Positions 1-11,240 of a stretch of 64,000 nucleotides of DNA are shown here, in pieces (the stretch's first letter is position 1; every line of letters begins with the position of its first letter). Below the pieces are notes generated by a model. That model was not told where the DNA came from. It did no database searches and saw only the letters and a list, made by a program, of their open reading frames with translations. Both the position numbers and the translations under genes were made by a program. Where the stretch lies: NCBI GenBank assembly GCA_008360975.2, contig CM039182.1, forward strand, positions 48,682,491 through 48,746,490, written 5' to 3'. The stretch is from Lichenostomus cassidix. Its lineage: Eukaryota; Chordata; Aves; Passeriformes; Meliphagidae.

Positions 1-244
1 CCAAAGAAAAATTCACTGGCAAAGCCTCGCTTACCACGTCGAGGCTTCCGAGAGTGTAAAAAAAACTTTCGGCATGGTTCTCTGGTTTTAGCCGATTTCT
101 CCTGTCCCAGACAAATGGAGATTTCTCGCCTGCCTCTTTAAACAGATCTAATAAAACTTAGACCTGTTTTCGAGGGAAGTAGCTGCTCCGATCGTTATAT
201 CTATGGCATAAAGCCTTTCGAGACACTTGCAGGGATTTTTTTAT

Positions 245-262
245 GTCCCTGTTCGGGCGCCA
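245..262 (-). promoter_or_regulatory. Retroviral primer-binding site for tRNA-Lys
   Basis: The minus strand reads TGGCGCCCGAACAGGGAC, an exact match to the known 18-nt site complementary to the 3' end of tRNA-Lys3, used by lentiviruses and mouse mammary tumour virus. It lies one base from the inferred LTR end, as expected. It fixes both the orientation of the provirus and the side on which the LTR lies. Confidence 0.92.
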
Positions 263-263
263 C

Positions 264-645
264 TTAACGCAGTGGGGGGAGGAGGGGTGGAAACAGGCCT
301 CTGCGTTTACCAAAAGTATCTCTAAGGCTATCGAGAGATCACTCCAGCCAGCACTGCTCTGGTGCTGTACAGAAAGACCCTTCTCACACCCATGCCAGTG
401 TAAGGCACAGATTCTCACTCACCCAGAGAGCTGGATAGCTCACGCGTTACCAGAGACAAAGAATCCAGAGGCTCAATCAGCTGGATGTTCCAGATATTTA
501 TTCCGAAGGGTTCCAGCATGAAAGAGGAAGAGGAGACCCAGGTGTCCCTAGATATAGGGATCACCTGGGGTCAGGGGGGAGGAGGCCGGGGGAACACTAC
601 AACCAATGGGGAGAAGGGAGGGATGGAGTCAGGGGTTAGGTTACA
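264..645 (-). repeat. 5' LTR of the ERVK-like provirus
   Basis: About 380 bp. On the minus strand it starts TGTAAC (plus end 645) and ends GTTAA just before the primer site, one base short of the inverted match GTTACA; I infer a small deletion at that end. It holds a CCAAT-type box (plus 603-607), a TATA-like core inside a palindrome (551-557) and an AATAAA signal (497-502, minus). This gives a short U3 of about 120 bp, a short R and a U5 of about 215 bp. The boundaries are inferred from the terminal inverted repeat, not from comparison with a second LTR, which lies outside the window. Confidence 0.7.
537..569. promoter_or_regulatory. 33-bp palindrome centred on the LTR TATA-like core
   Basis: The arms CCCAGGTG-TCCCT and AGGGA-T-CACCTGGG pair with a single unpaired base around AGATAT. 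It overlaps the core-promoter position of the ERVK-like LTR. CAGGTG is an E-box type site present in both arms, so it may bind a dimeric factor. The pairing is directly visible; the function is inferred. Confidence 0.5.
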
Positions 646-1848
646 GCCAGGGGGATTTACATAATTTGGGGAGGGACCTATCATGTTACTTGGATTAGGA
701 TGTTTTGCTACCAGTGAAACCCTGCTGTACTGGGACCACTTGGCTCCCCAGCAGTTCCCGAGCTGGTATCATCCACCACCACATTTATCCAAGGCATAAT
801 TAGAGAAAGTGATATTTATTGGATTAAATCCGTATCTCCATGGGAACTGAATGACTCTGAAGATCAGAACCTTTTGTATGATAACATTTTTGTATTTTGT
901 ATGGGAATTTTGTACACTAAAAGTTAATTTTTCATTTTCCAGTGGGACAGAAGCATTAGCTGTAAAATTCTTCTGTGGATGTGGTTGAGAGAGAGAACCC
1001 TATTTTAAAGCCTTTGAAGTATGTGAACACGTCTCCTCAGCAAATGTTCCACACACTTGTTCCAGTGTGCAAAGGTTCACACTTGTTCCAGTGTGCAAAG
1101 GTAATCAATTGTACTACAGGACCTGAAGATCCCCTTGAGACTTGGCTGATTGAGAAAATGCACATGTTAATACATCATCTGTTGGGGATACCCCTTTGTG
1201 GTATCTTAAAAATCAAGACCTGCCATGTAATTCCATGGCTAGCTTCAAGACATATTGGCTCCACATCCATCCTGCAGAGTATTGTGGAATTCCTCACACC
1301 CACTATCCATTAAAGAACACTCAAATCTTTGGGACTCACAGAGTGGGGGCAGTGGCTAATAAGATTTGGGTTGATAATTGCAATTTGATTTGCATTTTTA
1401 ACAACTGGGATAGCTATTGATAGCTGTAAGATTACTCATTTCATTGCTTCTGCTGTTTCTGTCTTTTCTCCTACTGTCCACTATCTTCAGCACCTCTGTG
1501 GACAACCTGTGATCTGGAAAAAAATCCCCTGAAAACAGTGTTTGAGCCACTGGGTGGTGTAAGCACCTGAAGATCACAGTTGCCTGTCTCAAACATTGTT
1601 ACCACAGCAGGACATTGCCATGAGAGAAGCACAGAATGGAGCAACAGAATGGCACTGGCTCCGGGCTTCGCAAGGTCTGGCTGGCACATCCTGAGTAATG
1701 CATCCAGACAAGGCTTCCCACTGTGGCAAACTGTGTGGGACAACAACTGCTCCTACCCCTGTCACTAGTCAAACAAAAATCACCCCAGGTTATTGTCCAA
1801 GTGTCATCTCAGGCCTCGGGGGAGGTAAGCAAAGCTGGGGGAGAAGAA
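646..1848 (+). mobile_element. Probable ERV internal remnant upstream of the LTR at 1849
   Basis: This stretch lies between the ERVK LTR and a second, plus-strand LTR. It contains several interrupted plus-strand open runs, for example about 713-925 (about 70 codons, ending in TAA), 975-1313 and about 1580-1850. None can be matched to a named retroviral protein by eye. A purine-rich run at about 1836-1848 sits directly before the inferred LTR start and looks like a polypurine tract. I infer that this is the decayed 3' part of the internal region of an older ERV; the family is unknown. Confidence 0.4.
1052..1101. repeat. Tandem duplication, 26-bp unit, two copies
   Basis: Unit 1052-1077 (begins CACACTTGTTCCAGTG) is repeated at 1078-1101 with no mismatch over the first 24 bases. 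It lies inside the ERV-like remnant and changes the reading frame there, since 26 is not a multiple of three. Confidence 0.9.
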
Positions 1849-2335
1849 TGTATCACTGAAAATGGACATAAAGAATCCACAAGGAGAGCTAAGTCAGCAA
1901 CTGTGCTGAAGTCAGCTGAGACTGGATAAAAGGCAACTCTGGCACCAACTCACAACCCACTGACTCCAGAGAAAGACTGAGTGTGATACTAAACAGTACT
2001 AGAAGCACAGGAATCATTTAACCAAGAGAATAAGAGAACTGTGTAGCCAAGGAGCATTAATTCCTTTGTTTGTAAAAATGTACAGATAGTGAAGTTTTGA
2101 ACAACCCCTGGACTTCCACCACCAAGAAGCCCGGGGTGAAAAAGGACCAAAGATCCAGGAGGCCCCTGGATCCATGGGTGGTGACTGTCTTCTGCTTGAT
2201 CTTTCTCCCCCTTTCTCTCTACCACCTCCCTCCCCTTTTCTATTTCTTTCTTTCTCTCGACCTCACATTTACTGCTAAATAAAATTTGTACTATTGACTT
2301 TTGCATATGGTCTCATTTACACCTTAATTCAGGCA
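1849..2335 (+). repeat. LTR of a plus-strand ERV (ERVL-like?)
   Basis: About 487 bp, starting TGTATCAC after a purine-rich run and ending in CA near 2335. A TATA-like GGATAAAAGG lies at about 1924-1933 and an AATAAA signal at 2278-2283, followed by the short T-rich U5-like tail usual in avian ERV LTRs. A strongly pyrimidine-rich stretch at about 2190-2267 precedes the polyadenylation signal. The family call is from general resemblance only, and both ends are inferred. The long distance from TATA to AATAAA (about 350 bp) would make a long R region. Confidence 0.5.
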
Positions 2336-5300
2336 TAATCAGATGTTAACACCTTCTCAGGGCTGAACACCCTGATAAGTGACCAGTGATGGAGACGCAG
2401 GATGGAAGACTTACTGAAAATCCAACACGGTTGCTTTAAATTAGTCCCCCAGGCTGAAAAGCACATGCAAGATGGCTCAACAAACCCAGAATGAATACAA
2501 CATGCTCAGTTAGTTTTTAGTTTTTACATCTCACTTCTCTGATACACAGCTCTGCTGAATACTTGGGTGAGAGAAGTGGCTGTATAGTGGCTGAGTATAA
2601 CTTAGAGGTTAACTGATTAACACCTTCACAACACATAAACCAGTTTTACAATTGCTCCTTGAGCAAGTCAGAAATGTGGCCATATCTCTCTGTTTGGCCT
2701 TGGCTCCCTCATGGCAACCAGGCTCACAAGACACTGGAAAAGATGCTGCCAAGGGAAGACAGCACCAGCAGTAATGTGGAAGAGAAATCAGCTGCACTTA
2801 GTTATTGTCAGGGGAGGCAGTGCAAGCATGAAAGTCTGCAAAGGAGGTAATTTGATCTGCTCCACTCCCAAACGCATTTTCAGACATGACTGGGTTAAAC
2901 TTCCCTGGAAGTCGTGTCCTGAAATAAGGCAGAAAAAGGGAGGGATTACAGTTGAGGGGAGCATGAAAAGTAGGGGAAAGGAAGATTGGTTTTTGCATTG
3001 AAGTCTTTCTCTCAGATATACAAGTAGTATCATAAAAATTCACTATGAATAAACTTGACTAATGCTCCTTCAGAAATTTTTTTTAAAAAAGGATTTTTAC
3101 CCCTGTGGAGCTTTCCTGCCCTCTGATCTCATGGTCAAACTGCTTGACCCTTCTCTACAGAGAAGAAATCACAGCTTTGACAAGACCAACAAGATTATAC
3201 TGAGATCAGGACCAGCCTGGAGCTTACTGCAACAATATATTTACACAAGATGTGCTTAAAAAATACTAGCTGTCATGGGTAACAAAAATGCAGAATATTT
3301 CTGCAATCTTCTGTAATAGCTCTACACTTGGGCACTTGCACTCCTGTCCTCTGTAGAAGTTCAGCACCTTGCCACTGAAGTACACTACATTATTCAGCAA
3401 TCACGAAACAGAGAGAGAGAGAATAACAATGCTACTGCTTCCAATGCTGCGTCAGATCAACGCATTAAAAAAAAAATCACTGCAATATGACCAAGAGTGC
3501 AGACAGGACAAAAGCTATGTCAAAAATTATGGTAGAAAGAGCAACTTAGCCTGGTAGAAAACACTCAGGAACGGCTCAGAAGCCTCCATTGTCATTAAGG
3601 TGTATTTCAGAGTACAAATTAATTAGCATGAGGCTTTCAGAAAATAATTGAATCCTTCATTGGCAGTTCTCAATGTGAAAGCCCTGTCACTATGGCTGAG
3701 AAAGTGATTCAGAAATGAAAATGAGAGACAGAGGGTTGCCACAATATCCAGCCCCCTCTCCAACACCAACCCATCAAGCCAGTCAGCCAGCAAATTTTGT
3801 TTTTAAATGTTATTGGTCACATACCATTATGTAACTAATATCGTATCATATTACTCCAAGCTGTGCCCTGTTGTACACCTAAGTGACAGAGCATCTCTTA
3901 ATGTAATGTGGAGCGGAACAAATACAGGAAAAAATGATACAGATTTTATGGGTAGCATGGCTGCTACCAATTTACAGACTGATTATCCAAACTGATTCAT
4001 ATTTTTATTTTTAATACGATTACATTTCCTGCTACCTTCACCCTCCTCCACATTTTTCCCTTACGGCTCAGATGCTTTTTTTTTTAAATTCACCAAACAG
4101 ATGCAAAAGCTGATATTTCTCTGCCCACATTTTTCTTGCAAAAACCCTGCAACCTTGTGCTTAATGAGGAGGAGTTTTAATAGACAGATAGAGAGGTTAA
4201 ATTGCCTAACAGAGAAAAAAAGAACTGGATGAGAAAAAGATCAGGTTTCCACAGAAACAGAGCCACATCCTATAATATTCTTGCCTTTATGCATTTATTT
4301 ATTTATTTCAGCTATATCTGTTTCTTAGCAATAGGTTACAGTAATGTCCAGGAATTCAGAGCTGAGAAAACTGTATTTTTAATAGGGGTCCAGATCTTCA
4401 GCTGCTATAAATCAGAACAGCTTTGCTGAAGTCCTCATTGCTAATGGCATCAGCATGATTTACACCACTTAAGGATTTGGCCCAAGTGCTCCACAGAGAA
4501 ATTAAGCGTATTAATAAATTAGTCAGAAGATCTACAGACAAAGAAAGCTACCAGAAACCACCACATGGGATTATATGGAGTTTACACATTGATGCCCTCC
4601 TATGGGATGGCTTTTCAGGAAGGAAAGTATTTATGTAGGTCTCCTGCTAGTATGAGGAGAGTGAGAGAAGGTGCTGACTTCAGCCTGCAAGCAGAAAGGC
4701 AGAAGGCAGGCCTAACTAGCCACACAAAGAATAACACAGTGTTCATTTGGTTTACACCTTCATTTTCCGTACTGACCCTAAAACTCTTCTGAAGAAGACT
4801 ACGTTCTTAAAATGTTAAAGATATGTTGACAAACTGATTTTCAGTTACCCATTAATCACTCAGCTGCATAGATGTTTCTCCCCAGACATTTAATGGTGTG
4901 ATAAGGAATTTCATGAGGAGCAATGTATTGGTGTTATACCTGGAACTCTGTGCAATACTGCATTGGGCAGATGAACTCAGAAGAGGCTTTGGAAACTGCA
5001 GCATTGTTGTGCCAGCTAGTTCAGTGGCATTTTAAATTTCCTTCTGCAGAACTAAAATAAAAACAAAATCCAGTTTTGCTAGAATTAAAGAGAGACAAAA
5101 TCTGACACCAAAACTTTCCCACTGCCCACATTTGAAGCTGTTAAATGGATCTCCATGTGGAGTTTTTGCAGCTGAACTTCATTTTCCTAATAAACTGATT
5201 AGGAACTTAATCCCAGATCTACTGAAAAAAAATTGATTTTTGGAGCTTTTGAAACCTAGCTCCAGATCCAAATCATCTGCTTCAGACCTGTCTCCTGGGT

Positions 5301-5539
5301 TTGTAGGAACTATTTGACCACCTAAAGGTAGGAGGGAGTGGTGTAGTGCTTTGATAATGCACAATGATAAGGAACCCTTATATTCATGTCCAGACTTGTC
5401 TGTCTTTCTGTGCCCAGAGAGCATAGAAAGATTGGGAGCCTTATTTAGGGTTTTTTTCACCACAATTCATCTGGCAGAACTTGTAGAGTTAGTTTGATCT
5501 GAAAAAAAAATTATGGGAAAGACTTTTGACTTATCTCTT
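2336..5539. other. Unique-looking AT-rich non-coding sequence
   Basis: No frame with recognisable protein content and no interspersed repeat that I can name. Short simple repeats are present: a GA run at about 3411-3421, a TTTA run at about 4292-4308, and A or T homopolymers of 8-10 bases at about 3468 and 4078. Confidence 0.5.
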
Positions 5540-6480
5540 CACAAAGTCCTGTTTAATACCTTGATTGATGATAAAATGGGGCGGGGGGGTCAAGTGCACC
5601 CTCACTAAGGTCACAGATGACACAAAGTTATGTGGGAGAGTTGATCAGCTAGAGGGTAGGAAGGCTCTTCAGAGGGATCTGGACAGGCTGGATCAGTGGA
5701 ATGAGCTACCAATTGTGTGAGGTTCAATAAGGCTAAGTACTGCATGCTGTACTTGAGTCACTACTACCCCATGCAGCACTACAGGCTGGGGGAAGAGTGG
5801 CTGGAAAGCTGCTCAGTGGAAAAGAATTTGGGGGTGCTGGTCCACAACCAGCTGAACATGAGCCAGTGTGTGCCCAGGTGGCCAAGAAGGCCAATAGCAT
5901 CCCAGCCTATATTAAAATTGCAGAACTAGAGCAAAGATTCACCTCTTATATTCAGCACTCGTAAGGCACACCTTGAATCCTGTGTCCAGTTCCAGGCCCT
6001 TCATTTCAAGAAACAAACTGAGGTGCTGGAGCATGTCCAGAGAAGGGCAACAAAGTCGGTTAAATGTCTAGAAAGTGTCCTATGAGGAGCAGCTGAGGGA
6101 GCTGGGGTTGTTTAGCCTGCTGAAAAGGACAATTGGGGTGACCCTATCATTCTCCACAATTACCTGAAAGAAGGTTGCAGCCAGGTGGGGATTGGCTTCT
6201 TCTCCCAGGCAGCTAGTGACAGAATGAGAGGACATAGCCTCAAGCTGTGCCAGAGGACGTTCAGGTTGAGTATCAGACAGAACTTCACAGAAAGGGTTGT
6301 TAAGCTCCTGGGTGAACTGTGCAGAAAGGTGGTATAGTCACCATCCATAGAGGTGTTCAAGAAACAACTGCACATGGTATTTACTGCTATGGCCTAGTTG
6401 ATACAGTGGTGATTGGTCAAAGTGTAGACTCAATGGTCTTGGAGGTCTTTTCCAGCCTAAATAATTCTGTGATTCTGTGA
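5540..6480 (+). mobile_element. CR1 LINE, 3' part of ORF2 plus 3' UTR
   Basis: The longest CR1 copy in the window. It begins within the reverse-transcriptase region: the frame at about 5605-5700 reads [14 protein letters not shown], matching the CR1 stretch after the catalytic aspartate pair. The copy continues through the C-terminal ORF2 region with many stops and frameshifts. It ends in the CR1 3' tail, two copies of ATTCTGTG at 6463-6478. It is 5'-truncated, as most CR1 copies are, and cannot be active. The residue pair before DD reads VT here rather than the usual FA. The 5' boundary is approximate because the first 40 bases are diverged. Confidence 0.93.
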
Positions 6481-7350
6481 AAGGAAGAAAATTATTTCTT
6501 GTGGCTGCATAAAGCAGAAACATACATCCAGGGAAGGATATACATCCTTATGTTGTCACTTCAGGGATCTGTTCTCGTGAGCACCACAACTCCCCACACC
6601 TTATGATGGCCACCTGTCAAGGACATCACTGCATCTCCGCAGAAGAGACCCCAGAGCACTATTATGCATATAACCCCAATTGTAAAACAGCAGACACAGC
6701 TCACCCCATCAGTCAGCCTGACTGCCCAATAGGGTTTGCTGAGCCTGGCCACAGTGGGCATTTGGCAGAGACAGAGCAGCCCACTGCTGCACTCCCAGGG
6801 CACTGCCTGCTGAAGCTGCCCCAGCAGGGCCCAGCCATGCTCCCCTCACTGCCCAGCAGGCCAGCTGCCAGCACCCTTCATTTCAACAGGCTTCTCTGCA
6901 GATCTCGAGCTCATTCCTGTTAGTGTTTCCCTCTGACAAGAAGGTGGAGCATCTCTAACATGCAGCAACAAAGGTGGTGTCCACCAGGGAGGCCAGAGCA
7001 AGCAGGCAGGCAGAGGAGGCACAGTGGGGAGACACCTCACCTAGAAATCAAAGAACTTGTAGGAACACTGCAGACCGCCACCTCAGCCACACGCAGGCAG
7101 GACTCAACTTTTTTTCTGGCCACATCCTCCCTGTGATCAAAGGTGACAAAGAATTGCCTTCAGTAGAAGAGGTGGGTGAAGGATTTTCTATCGACTGGTT
7201 GCCTCAGCTGCTGTCTCCTGTTCTGCGTTTCATCACTTCAGGGGAGAGAGAGGGAGACAACAGGGAGAGAAAAACCAGAAGAAACTCTTCCCATATCATT
7301 CTCTCATTAAAAGTTTGGATCTTCATTGTAAAGCTGCATACTCTTTGTTA
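6481..7350. other. GC-rich block of unknown nature
   Basis: Clearly richer in G and C than its flanks, starting directly after the CR1 tail. It holds a plus-strand frame of 125 codons (6974-7351) and one of 106 codons (6603-6923), neither recognisable. An ATTAAA at about 7305 followed by a T-rich tail resembles an LTR 3' end, and TATGCATATAA at about 6664 resembles a TATA box, but the spacing of about 640 bp is too long for a simple LTR. It could be an old LTR, a CpG-poor promoter remnant or an unlisted repeat. Confidence 0.3.
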
Positions 7351-7899
7351 AAAGAGCTAATAATATTTGACAGCAGAAGTAAAAAATTTTACAAAATAAT
7401 AACAATATAAAATCAATGTTTTATCCCAAGTCACGCAAAATTATTCTAGTTGCACAACACAGTATTTTTTCTTTGATCAAAGTCTTACCTGATTTCTATT
7501 TTACCTCAACTCTAACCAGTAATACCTTGCCACTTTACTAAAAATTTTATCCTGCTCTAGTCTGTAAGTCTTACCATCAGTGTCTCACAATAAGCCATGA
7601 GAACTTGCTGGATTACCCCAAGTTCTCCTGGAAGTCAAAGAAACACAGAAATTAATATATTATTATTTTCATCTGAGATTTTTTCTTTGATTTCATTTTT
7701 CAGATGTCTCTGTCTATAGGCTCACAATAATTATAATAATCTTTGCTCATTGGTAACTTAGTGCATGTGATTATATTCTTAGCAGCAGTACTTTCCTAAA
7801 TGCTGACAAATCTATTTAGTATTATAAAACTTTTCATATGTATTATCTAACCAAGATTCCTACAGCAATTAAGGAATTAAAAGCAAAAATAATTTTTTA
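7351..7899. other. AT-rich non-coding sequence
   Basis: I see no gene, named repeat or regulatory site. It forms a sharp composition contrast with the GC-rich block to its left. Confidence 0.5.
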
Positions 7900-9900
7900 A
7901 ATGTTGGAAATGTAACTACATGTTTTTTGTCAATGAAAGCATGTAGATTGGCTGTAAACCTCTTTGAAAAAACTGCTGTTTCTCGAATTTATAATATCAC
8001 AATTCTACTTTTTGGATTCTCTGTTGATATGATAGTGCACATCATTCTTCTCCTTAGAATCAATATTTTGAATATTTTGTGGGTTATAACTGATTTGCAG
8101 TTAGCATCTGAGTCACTAAACACATGTTGCTTCTTTTTGCTTCTGAGATAATTTGAGTTCAATTTCCACACAGTGCTCTTTGGTCAGGATGTTACATAGT
8201 AATTCTTGTAAGCATCAAAAACTTTTCTCTTTAATGTGCTTATTTTTCTCATATTTTTTGTTCAAGGATGTATTTAGGCTTGGCTTTATTGATCCGCTGG
8301 AAAAACAAAAAAAATTGTTCCTAGGTGTGGGTCTTGCTGTTATGTTCATGAAAAATTATTTGCCTTGGATCTACTTTGCATCTCTCAGCAGTTTTTATCA
8401 ATATCTCCTGGTAAACTTTAAAAGTTACACCACTTCTGCAGGATTTTCTTCATCTTCACATAGTGCTGACAACCAGGCGCAGTCCATGAGCTGTGAAAAT
8501 GCTGTTACCACCATTTATTCTCTGCAGCAGTGTCATCCTAACTACATGCCACGAGGGTATTTTCAGCAGCACCTGCAGTCTGTACCAAGTCTCTCTTTCT
8601 TTGTGTGGTTTCTATATAGTCATTGAACCACTCCAGTGCCCAGAGAACAGATCATATTGAACACTTTGCTCCATCTTTGAACAACATTTACCAAAAAATC
8701 AGAATGTGTTCTGCATAAGTTCATTTTGTATGATTGCATCAGCTGTTTCTGCTACCATAATGGCTGCCTGATCCTATTTCACTGGGGAAGGGTCAGTTTC
8801 AAAAGCATCACTCTGTTCTTCTTGAAATCACCATGCACTCACAGCCTTGTTTTTGTTGCTGTGAGTAGTTCATCAATATCTCCTCCCTGGACTTGCTCTC
8901 CAGCAGTCAAATAAGTAGGTTATATCTATCCGGCTCTTTCCAGGTCTAACCAACTGTTCTCTAGCAGTTCCAATGATAGCTCAAAATCTGGTTGGTATTT
9001 CTGGAGAGCTACAAATCTGCTGGAATAAGAAATCGTTCATTTTGTCATGCCTATTTTGTCATACAATGCTTCACTGCTCAGCAGCAAAGTAGTACCTTCT
9101 GACAATTCCAGTTCAAAAATAAATCCCTTTGTAACTCTTAAAATAAGTCTGTGTCTGGTCTTTTACCAGTTACTAATCTTTTTTTACCAAGAACACTTCT
9201 GTTCAAACAGAATGTCTACAGTTTTTGTGATGCATGTGGGCATTTGGGAAGCTTTCTAGTATAGATATGGTTTCTTATGGTACAGAAGTTCAATTTATCA
9301 CTTGCAGAAACAGACTCATAAAAGAGAATTCTGTCCCATTCTCTTGCTAAAATGTCCAAAATAATCCCATCATAATTGGACTATACCAATGTCAGAAATA
9401 CAAAATTCTGGCAAGTTCCACTACCAGCATTTTCCAGGTAACCATGTTTTTAGGTAGCAGACTTACACTCCAAGGCCACAGTTGATTTGTGAAAATCAGT
9501 CATTACAGCAAACTCCATTGAAGTGCACTTGGCATTTGTCATCACATGCATTAGAGATTTATTTAAGTGCTTCTATTCCAAGCAGACAGCTTTCAAAACT
9601 GGAAAGTGACAATGGCTCTGGGCAGGTTTCAGAAGGCCAGTCTGCAAATTCATGCTCTGCAGTTAGCAGTACATTGGCACATGGATCTTCTGAAGTTGTG
9701 TAAATCATTCCATTTCTTCCTTGAGAATTTGGAAAAATGTCCACTGGCTCCCTCTTCTTCTCTGCTTATCTCCATAGATGAGACATTTCTTCTTCAAACC
9801 CCCAATAAAACAGTCTGTATTGTAAGCTGCACAACAATTCAGCAGCTCAAGTAAATAAAAACAGTAGTAGCAGATGTACAAATGAAATGGCATCCAACTT
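7900..9900 (-). pseudogene. Possible decayed coding sequence of unknown origin (minus strand)
   Basis: Minus-strand translation gives several protein-like runs separated by stops and frame changes. Examples are 9559-9744 (61 codons after ATG), about 9045-9150, and about 8927-9040 (containing FVALQKYQPDFELSLELLE). The last two are in one frame with a single stop between them. Further runs continue toward 8000. On the opposite strand 8153-8626 is open for 157 codons, which may only be a shadow. No domain is recognised. It could be an old processed pseudogene, an unclassified transposon, or chance. No poly-A tail or target-site duplication was seen. Confidence 0.25.
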
Positions 9901-11094
9901 CACTTCACCAACCATCTTGGAAAAGCAACTCATGCAGAAAGGTTATTGCACACAAAAAGACTGAGTTACATAGATAAATCTGTTTGACTCAGAATTAGCA
10001 ATCGTTATCAAGCTGGTTAAGCACTGCTCAGTAAACACAGTTGGTCAAGTGCCTAGAGCCATCAATTTTCCCACCATGCACAGTGGGATCAAGCCAGTGA
10101 ACAGAAATGGAAAGGTAGAGGCTCTTCTTTTCACCCAAAATTATGTGCTTACTCTTTTCCATTTCTCCTGTACAGATGCTTGGAAAGTAGTATAGAAGGG
10201 CAAGCTCTCACATATTGAATCTGCAAGAACACATTGTTTGATTTCTTTAAAGGGTATGAAGGCCTTCTCACAAAAGGGCATCCTCTGGAATTTTTTCCTG
10301 ACTGCTTTTTATTGACTTCCTGGATAGAAATGCAACTCCTCATTTTCTAGGCTCTATTTTGGTATTAGAATAAAGAAATTTGAAGTAAAATTTCTTTAAA
10401 TTGGAATACAAACACCCTCCTCAATGCTTAATGCAGAGGAACAGACACAGTTTTAAAGCACAATCACATTCACCTTTCCTGAGGGCCCTCATGCGGATTG
10501 CTGAGCTTTGCACTGGCATAGCCAGTTCAGATTTCACTTGTCTGGAATTGTTGGAAAACTGCAAAACAACCAAAGCACACTGAAACTTGATCACAATAAC
10601 CTGATAACTGCAGGTGTAAACCGACATGGCAACCCATCCACCTCTATCTCAGCCTTCAGAGGCTGCATCTCTACAAACACAGGGCCAGGGCCAGAGGTAA
10701 CTGGTCATGTGGATCACCATGAGTTCTTTATGAATTAAACTATACATATGGTGACTACATATTTTCTTCCAGTTCCTACCCGGGTGCTTTCTAAATCAAG
10801 CAGATTTTAACCCAGTGTAATTTTTCCAGAATTTTATCCTTCAGAATACCTGATTAGCTCCTACTCTTCTGAGCTTTTGCTTCTGCTGTTTCTGTTAGGG
10901 TTGCACTGCACCAACATTGTCAACCAGACATGCTCTTTCCATGCACAAGATAGTTTTCAATACTGACTTTTTTCTTCAGTCATTCTCTCATTTCACCCAC
11001 AGAAGACACCTACAAGTAGCTAATCTGCACTCCACATTCCTCCATTTATGACCCACCATTTTAGGAAAATTTCTTTAAGTCCTTCATATGCCAT
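9901..11094. other. Unique-looking non-coding sequence
   Basis: No recognised gene or repeat. A 64-codon minus-strand frame at 10149-10343 could extend the decayed region to its left, but nothing links them firmly. The part at 10440-10740 is somewhat richer in G and C. Confidence 0.4.
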
Positions 11095-11240
11095 CAAAGA
11101 ATTATAGAATGGCTTGGGTTTCCAGGGACCTTAAAGATCATCTAGTTCCAACCTCCCTGCCATGGGCTGGGACACCTTCCACTAGACTGAGACGCTCATC
11201 CAACCTGTCCTTGAACATGTCAGGGATGGACATCCCCACG
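11095..11240 (-). mobile_element. CR1 LINE 3' fragment
   Basis: On the minus strand this reads as the last 145 bp of a CR1: the dispersed 3' segment that ends in a stretch rich in CCAACCTAGATGATCTTTAA-like sequence and then an ATTCTATAATT-type tail (plus ATTATAGAAT at 11101-11110). It is 5'-truncated and carries no coding potential. Confidence 0.9.

Larger units (their letters stand above)
1..645 (-). mobile_element. ERVK-like endogenous retrovirus, 5' end (LTR, primer-binding site, leader), cut by window edge
   Basis: Read on the minus strand this is the 5' end of a provirus: an LTR at about 264-645, an 18-nt lysine-tRNA primer-binding site at 245-262, and untranslated leader running off the window at base 1. 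Gag and the rest would lie to the left of the window. The lysine primer site is typical of betaretrovirus-like (ERVK) elements. The short frames across this part do not resemble a retroviral protein, so no coding region is called. Whether the provirus is complete or a truncated copy cannot be judged from here. Confidence 0.8.

Noticed and set aside
6974..7351. 125-codon plus-strand frame in the GC-rich block
   Set aside because: Length is within chance for GC-rich DNA, where stop codons are rarer, and no domain was seen.
8153..8626. 157-codon plus-strand frame
   Set aside because: Hydrophobic and serine-rich without motifs; it is probably a shadow of the decayed minus-strand region or a chance frame.
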